Assembly: GCF_034263275.1 (NCBI RefSeq)
Contig: NZ_CP139559.1
Span: 5,828,001 to 5,892,000 of the forward strand
Length of the DNA stretch: 64,000 nt
From: Mucilaginibacter sp. cycad4
GTDB taxonomy: Bacteria > Bacteroidota > Bacteroidia > Sphingobacteriales > Sphingobacteriaceae
Direction of reading: 5' to 3'
Positions 59,523 to 64,000 of the stretch are shown here, piece after piece. The notes below the pieces were generated by a model. That model made no database searches and had not been told where the DNA came from. It saw only the letters and a program-made list of their open reading frames with translations. The number at the start of each line of letters is the position of its first letter. Position 1 is the stretch's first letter. The position numbers and the translations under genes are program-made.

Positions 59523-60596
59523 ATGGGAAATCAAAAACATCTGAAAGTTAAGGTGATTGCAGTCATTGCGATCGTAAATCTTATAATAGCGCTGTCAGCA
59601 TATTATTTCCGGCCCGCCAAAATAGATTATGATACTGCCGTCGTTAATATCAGCTTCAGTAGACCAGCGAGTTTTCCGAAACCTTCAGTCGATCTCCGTG
59701 TAAATCCGGTATCACCTGATGGATTTAAGCTTGGACGCCTTCTTTTCTATGACCCTGTGCTTTCCCTTGACCAGTCAATATCCTGTAATAATTGCCACCA
59801 GCCTGCCGCGGCCTTCGCAAATCCGGGGGCTGCATTGAGTATCGGGATTAAAGGATGCATTGGGGAGCGGAATGCGCCACCGTTATTCAATTTAGCGTGG
59901 CAGCATGCTTATATGTGGGATGGGAGGATCAGCACCATAGACTCCACCGCGCTCAATGCGATAAGCAATTCATGTGAAATGGCAAGTACCCCGGGGGAAA
60001 TAGCGAACAGGCTTCAGTCTACCAAAGTCTATCCGGCACTTTTCGAAAAAGCATTCGGCGACCGGAAGATTAGTCCGGAGAGGATAGTAAAAGCCATTAG
60101 CCAGTTTACAACTTTGATGGTATCTGCCAACTCCCGGTACGACAAATACATTTGTAAAGAACCTGGTGGATATTTGAGCGCTGAAGAAAGCAAAGGCTAT
60201 TTGTTATTCCAAAAAAAATGCGCCGCATGCCATACGGAGCCGTTGTTTACCGATCAAAGCTTCAAAAACAATGGTTTGGACCTTATTTCCCGTGATCCAG
60301 GAAGGAAAGATCATACACACAAAGCCGAAGATGCTGGTTTATTTAGAGTTCCTACTTTAAGAAATGTCGCCGTTACGGCCCCCTACATGCATGATGGCAG
60401 GTTTAGTTCACTGGAAGAAGTGCTTAAACATTACGCAAGCGGAATAAAGCCGAATAGCCACCTTGATAAGTCACTCCGGTTGAAAGGCAAGTTGGGCATC
60501 GATTTATCCGCGGCAGATCAGCACAACATCGCAGCCTTTTTAAAAACACTTACCGATACCACATACATTAACGATCCCAAATTTCAGAAGCCCTGA
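59523..60596 (+). CDS. cytochrome c peroxidase (MauG/CcpA-like)
   Basis: A 357-residue di-haem enzyme with an N-terminal membrane anchor (VIAVIAIVNLIIALSAYYF). Haem 1 site is CNNCH (about residues 90-94) and haem 2 site is CAACH (about 233-237). The family features AFANPGAAL, APPLFNLAWQHAYMWDGR and PTLRNVAVTAPYMHDGRF follow. It reduces hydrogen peroxide with electrons from cytochrome c in the periplasm. I use the ATG at 59523, 13 codons after an alternative. Confidence 0.92.
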   Translation: MGNQKHLKVKVIAVIAIVNLIIALSAYYFRPAKIDYDTAVVNISFSRPASFPKPSVDLRVNPVSPDGFKLGRLLFYDPVLSLDQSISCNNCHQPAAAFANPGAALSIGIKGCIGERNAPPLFNLAWQHAYMWDGRISTIDSTALNAISNSCEMASTPGEIANRLQSTKVYPALFEKAFGDRKISPERIVKAISQFTTLMVSANSRYDKYICKEPGGYLSAEESKGYLLFQKKCAACHTEPLFTDQSFKNNGLDLISRDPGRKDHTHKAEDAGLFRVPTLRNVAVTAPYMHDGRFSSLEEVLKHYASGIKPNSHLDKSLRLKGKLGIDLSAADQHNIAAFLKTLTDTTYINDPKFQKP

Positions 60597-60783
60597 GTTT
60601 CGTGTCCTGAACACCTGATACCTTTGATTTTGATAACTCTTCCTTTGAAATTTGCCGCACCCTAAAAAACGTTCTGCGGAAATTTGTCTTGTCTGACAGC
60701 CAGATGAGCGGGCCAAAAATCACGAAAGTGCCCACTAGAAATGAGACTGCGCAGGTGAAGACATCTAGAACAATAAAACGCAC
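60568..60783 (-). CDS. possible small membrane protein
   Basis: A 71-residue frame with a signal-anchor-like helix (FTCAVSFLVGTFVIFGPLIW) and a basic tail. Its last 29 bases overlap the end of the convergent peroxidase gene. It fills the gap to the SDR gene, but no family supports it. Confidence 0.4.
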   Translation of the reverse strand: MRFIVLDVFTCAVSFLVGTFVIFGPLIWLSDKTNFRRTFFRVRQISKEELSKSKVSGVQDTKLRASEIWDR

Positions 60784-60801
60784 AGAACTAAAATCAAAGA
60801 A

Positions 60802-61647
60802 ATGAAATCTAAAGTATGGTTTATCACCGGTGCCTCGCGGGGGTTCGGTTTTGAAATCGCCAAAGCTGCATTAGCGATTGGTGACAAAGTGGTGGCGACC
60901 GTTCGCAGCCAGCCTGAAAAGCTCGCAAATGAACTCAATAGCGAAAACCTTTACGTGATCGTGCTTGATGTGACGAAAGAGGAACAAGCCAAACAGGCTG
61001 CAAATCAAGCCGTGACGCATTTTGGCAAAGTTGATATTCTTGTTAATAACGCAGGATTCGGGCTTTTGGGAGCCGTGGAAGAAGCAACGGACAGCGAAGC
61101 AAGGACATCGTTTGAGACCAATGTATTTGGCTTACTCAACGTAACCCGGGCATTTTTGCCGTTGTTCCGCGAACAGCGCTCCGGGCATGTGATCAATATG
61201 TCTTCCGTCGTTGGTCTAACGTCCACTGGAGGCTGGGGATTGTATTCCGGAACGAAATTCGCCGTAGAAGGCATCAACGAAGCACTGGCTCACGAACTTA
61301 AGCCGCTCGGCGTTTTTTCTACTGCAGTAGAGCCTGGTTTTTTTCGTACGAATTTCCTGGATGGTTCATCCCTGCAAAGTGCCAGAACAGTGATTGAGGA
61401 CTATGCCGATACTGCTGGACAGATGCGTGGCGTGGCTTCTTTTTTGAACTACAGGCAGCCCGGAGACCCGGCGAAACTAGCTCAGGCGATCCTGAAACTT
61501 GCGGCCTCGCCCAATCCGCCCGTGCACCTTCCGCTCGGACGGGATTCCCTCAACTACGTCAACCAGAAATTAGATAACCTTCAAAAGGAAATCACAGAAT
61601 GGAATGATGTTATCCTGAGCACTGACCATGACGACGTTCAAAAATAA
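60802..61647 (+). CDS. short-chain dehydrogenase/reductase
   Basis: A 281-residue classical SDR. The cofactor motif TGASRGFG is at residues 9-16, NNAGFGLLGAVEE follows, and the catalytic Ser is in INMSSVVGL with YSGTKFAVEG (Tyr/Lys) after it. NAD(P)-dependent oxidoreductase with unknown substrate. Single gene followed by a strong terminator. Confidence 0.92.
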   Translation: MKSKVWFITGASRGFGFEIAKAALAIGDKVVATVRSQPEKLANELNSENLYVIVLDVTKEEQAKQAANQAVTHFGKVDILVNNAGFGLLGAVEEATDSEARTSFETNVFGLLNVTRAFLPLFREQRSGHVINMSSVVGLTSTGGWGLYSGTKFAVEGINEALAHELKPLGVFSTAVEPGFFRTNFLDGSSLQSARTVIEDYADTAGQMRGVASFLNYRQPGDPAKLAQAILKLAASPNPPVHLPLGRDSLNYVNQKLDNLQKEITEWNDVILSTDHDDVQK

Positions 61648-61706
61648 TAGAAATGAACGCTCCCGAAATGTGATCAGGCATCTAAATTATCCGCTGTTTC
61701 CTTAAG

Positions 61707-61749
61707 AAATGAAAACCGTCACCCGAAAATGTAGAGGCGGTTTTCATTT
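61707..61749 (+). terminator. strong intrinsic terminator after SDR gene
   Basis: AAATGAAAACCG (61707-61718) pairs perfectly with CGGTTTTCATTT (61738-61749) across a 19-base loop; the T run continues to 61754. Confidence 0.85.
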
Positions 61750-61843
61750 TTTTTGAACATGATTAAGCTTTATTTGACATTAGCCCGGCGAATTGGTTCC
61801 GAGTCGCCATTTAATTTACAGCAATCCCTAGAGATACCATCCA

Positions 61844-64000
61844 ATGAAGCATACAACACTGCCGGCGATCTTTTTCCTTTTGGTTTGTCTGCTGCATCCC
61901 TTTACCGGCGAATGTCAGAATACAAGGGGATCTTTAGCTGTTCAGAGATTTTCAGATGTGTCTCCCAGTCAGGACATTTTGCGGCTCAAAACTTTAAAGC
62001 AAGACACCAATAAGGCCAACTTACTCATCAGGATCAGCGGCAAGTATTGGCGAAAGAAAAAAGGTAGCGAGCGATATCTCGATAGCAGCCTGTTTTATTC
62101 CCGGAACGCATTTATGCTTTGTAGCGCATTGCAATTTACTGAAGGTCGAAATGAGTCATCCTTTTTGATCTGTAAAGCTTCTATGGACAAAGAAGACCTC
62201 GATGCCGCAAAAAAGATTTTGGAACAAGTAAACGGCGAGCAGCATATTAGGTTATTACTGGTTGTGGCTGAGCACTACAGCTTTTTACCGGGACAACAAA
62301 CCGAGAACCTGAATCATGCGACACCTTACATTGAAAGTGCCGTAGCGGAGGCTAAATCCATACATTCGCTATATTGGAAAGCCGAGGCACTTGAGCTGAT
62401 GGCGAAAAATAGCTTTCAAAAAGGAGATCCTGAGCATGGGAAACAACTTTTCTTCCAGATCATCGCCGAATACCATGACTTGAATGACAGGGCACAGGAA
62501 GCCAGATATTGGACTGAACTTGCCCGGTATTTGCCGGTGAATGATGACAACTACCAACTAAAGGCCCGGTCGTTTAAGCAGGCTGCAATGCTATATTCCG
62601 CTATAAGTGACAAAAAAAATGCCGCTGAAGCAATGCTTGACCTGGGCGATCATGTCTACAGCCACAATCTAGACTCTGCGGTTGCTATATATTTGCAGGC
62701 GATCAAAACATTTAAAGCGGCCGGCGAAGTCAATCTCCTGCATGTATATCTTTCGCTCTCCGAAACCTACGACGATCTGGGAAACTTCAATCAAGCCCTG
62801 GCTTATGCATTATTGGCCTTAAAAAACCTGCAATCAATACATGACAACAGCTACCTGGCCATTACGGATGTCCTCATCGGAAATATTTACCGGGAACTCG
62901 GCGAGGTTAAACAGAGCACAGTTTATTACAAACTTGGTTTAGAACTGGCCGGTTCAGATACGAAGTTCAGTTACATACTCGTAAAGTATTACGCAGACGG
63001 ACTGGTAAAACTAAGACGCCCGGAAGAAGCTTTGAAATACGTTACAGCATATGTAAAAAATCGCCCCCCTGCGAACGCCGGGGAAGAGGCGATCAAAGCG
63101 AGCGCTTTGGCTAATTGCCATAGCGGGCTTGGATCAGACAAGCTGGCTGAACAATTCTACCTTCAAATGATTGGATTCATAGAAGCTTATACTAAGGATA
63201 AAAACAAACAGATCTTCCTGAGCGACGAGATCAGTATCCCGCAGGCGTATTACGAGATCGCAAAATTTTATACCGACCGCCAAAAATATAATAATGCCGC
63301 CCCTTATTTAAAAAAGGCATCAAACTATAATAACGCTTCACCTTTGCTAAAAAAGGAAATTGCCTATATGCAATTTAAATCCGATTCTGCTGCCGGTAAT
63401 TATTTGAAAGCTCTCGCCAGTTTTCAAAAAACTGCTGCTTATAAAGATTCGATATATCGCGTCGAACGCCTGAAGGAGTTAATGGCCATGCGCGTGCAGT
63501 ATGAAACAGCCCAGAAAGAAAAAGATTACGAGCTATTGGAAAAAGAAGGTGAATTGCAGAAACAAGATTTGGAACGGGCAAAACAGCAAAAGTATTTTAC
63601 ATATATCGGCTTAGTCGGGCTTTTATTTTTACTTGCCATACTTTATAACCGCTATATGTTGAAACAAAAAAGCAACAGGCTTTTAACGGAACAGAAAGAC
63701 CTCATCGACAGCAAAAATACGTCACTGCAGGTTTTAGTAAAGGAAAAGGAATGGCTGCTGCGGGAAATTCATCACCGGGTTAAAAATAACCTCCAAATAA
63801 TTACAAGTCTGCTGCAATCACAACCAAGATATTTAAGGGATGAGGCTGCGCTTGATGCCATCGAGGACAGCAAAAATCGGGTGCGGGCGATGTCACTGAT
63901 CCACCAGAAACTCTACATATCGAATAATGCTACACTTATTTACATGCCGGATTACCTGGATGAACTGATTTCAAATTTAAAAAGCAGTTTTAAAATAGGG
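61844..64000 (+). CDS. TPR sensor histidine kinase (HisKA_2), 3' end outside window
   Basis: From the ATG at 61844 the frame stays open to the window end (over 715 residues). It opens with a signal peptide (LPAIFFLLVCLLHPFTGECQ). Tetratricopeptide repeats fill residues about 180-520 (AVAIYLQAIKTFKAAGEV, LGNFNQALAYALLALKNL), a coiled segment follows, one membrane helix is near 590 (YIGLVGLLFLLAILYNRYM), and the phosphoacceptor EIHHRVKNNLQIITSLLQ is near 641. The HATPase_c domain lies beyond the window. Bacteroidetes proteins of this kind sense periplasmic signals through TPRs. Confidence 0.9.
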   Translation, partial: MKHTTLPAIFFLLVCLLHPFTGECQNTRGSLAVQRFSDVSPSQDILRLKTLKQDTNKANLLIRISGKYWRKKKGSERYLDSSLFYSRNAFMLCSALQFTEGRNESSFLICKASMDKEDLDAAKKILEQVNGEQHIRLLLVVAEHYSFLPGQQTENLNHATPYIESAVAEAKSIHSLYWKAEALELMAKNSFQKGDPEHGKQLFFQIIAEYHDLNDRAQEARYWTELARYLPVNDDNYQLKARSFKQAAMLYSAISDKKNAAEAMLDLGDHVYSHNLDSAVAIYLQAIKTFKAAGEVNLLHVYLSLSETYDDLGNFNQALAYALLALKNLQSIHDNSYLAITDVLIGNIYRELGEVKQSTVYYKLGLELAGSDTKFSYILVKYYADGLVKLRRPEEALKYVTAYVKNRPPANAGEEAIKASALANCHSGLGSDKLAEQFYLQMIGFIEAYTKDKNKQIFLSDEISIPQAYYEIAKFYTDRQKYNNAAPYLKKASNYNNASPLLKKEIAYMQFKSDSAAGNYLKALASFQKTAAYKDSIYRVERLKELMAMRVQYETAQKEKDYELLEKEGELQKQDLERAKQQKYFTYIGLVGLLFLLAILYNRYMLKQKSNRLLTEQKDLIDSKNTSLQVLVKEKEWLLREIHHRVKNNLQIITSLLQSQPRYLRDEAALDAIEDSKNRVRAMSLIHQKLYISNNATLIYMPDYLDELISNLKSSFKIG

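Noticed and set aside
1..64000. CRISPR array or rRNA genes
   Set aside because: No regularly spaced identical repeats and no rRNA-like sequence were seen; the repeat tract at 32767-33036 is irregular and degenerate.

Overview
The window reads as DNA of a Bacteroidota bacterium, most likely Sphingobacteriaceae (Mucilaginibacter/Pedobacter-like). This rests on a SusC/SusD pair, a Bacteroidetes-type Tra operon (TraE, F, G, J, K, M, N), an RteC-like regulator, a DUF6520 peptide and weak Shine-Dalgarno use. The genus is inferred from gene content only.

Layout. 1-1.9 kb: the end of an alpha/beta-hydrolase gene, a decayed chloroperoxidase-like pseudogene and an HxlR regulator with a palindrome in front of it. 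2.0-5.1 kb: a minus-strand trio of kinase-like protein, Ser/Thr kinase and GNAT-like protein. 5.5-8.1 kb: DUF932 and small genes typical of mobile elements. 8.4-13.8 kb: a defence-like island with a DUF6602-like nuclease, a HEPN-like protein, a TrlF/Ppl-type PHP-ATPase and a second HEPN-like protein. 13.9-16.1 kb: two XRE regulators, small proteins, and an unusual set of interleaved inverted repeats.

16.1-29.5 kb is the most interesting stretch. SusC, SusD and a thioredoxin-like lipid/periplasmic protein converge on a minus-strand unit of regulators, a class III-like lanthionine synthetase (LanKC), a MauE-like redox membrane protein and a DUF6520 peptide. Diverging from this unit is a small GG-leader, glycine-rich, two-cysteine peptide. 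It is followed by a rhomboid protease, a membrane protein and a C39 peptidase fused to a transporter membrane domain that lacks the ATPase domain. Together they look like a peptide (RiPP/bacteriocin) production and handling locus with an unusual export arrangement.

29.6-56.2 kb is the conjugation module of an integrative conjugative element. It holds RteC, a primase, an oriT-like hairpin cluster, a relaxosome protein, a relaxase, ParA, tra genes, a coupling protein, an M23 peptidase, an ArdC-like protein and accessory membrane proteins. An IS3-family element of about 1.5 kb has landed between the relaxosome gene and the relaxase, inside a repeat-rich tract. No integrase is visible, so the ends of the element are not fixed by this window. 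56.3-64 kb looks like ordinary chromosome: alcohol dehydrogenase, NAD(P)-binding protein, a second RpoD-like sigma factor, cytochrome c peroxidase behind a perfect palindrome, an SDR, and the start of a TPR sensor histidine kinase cut by the window end.
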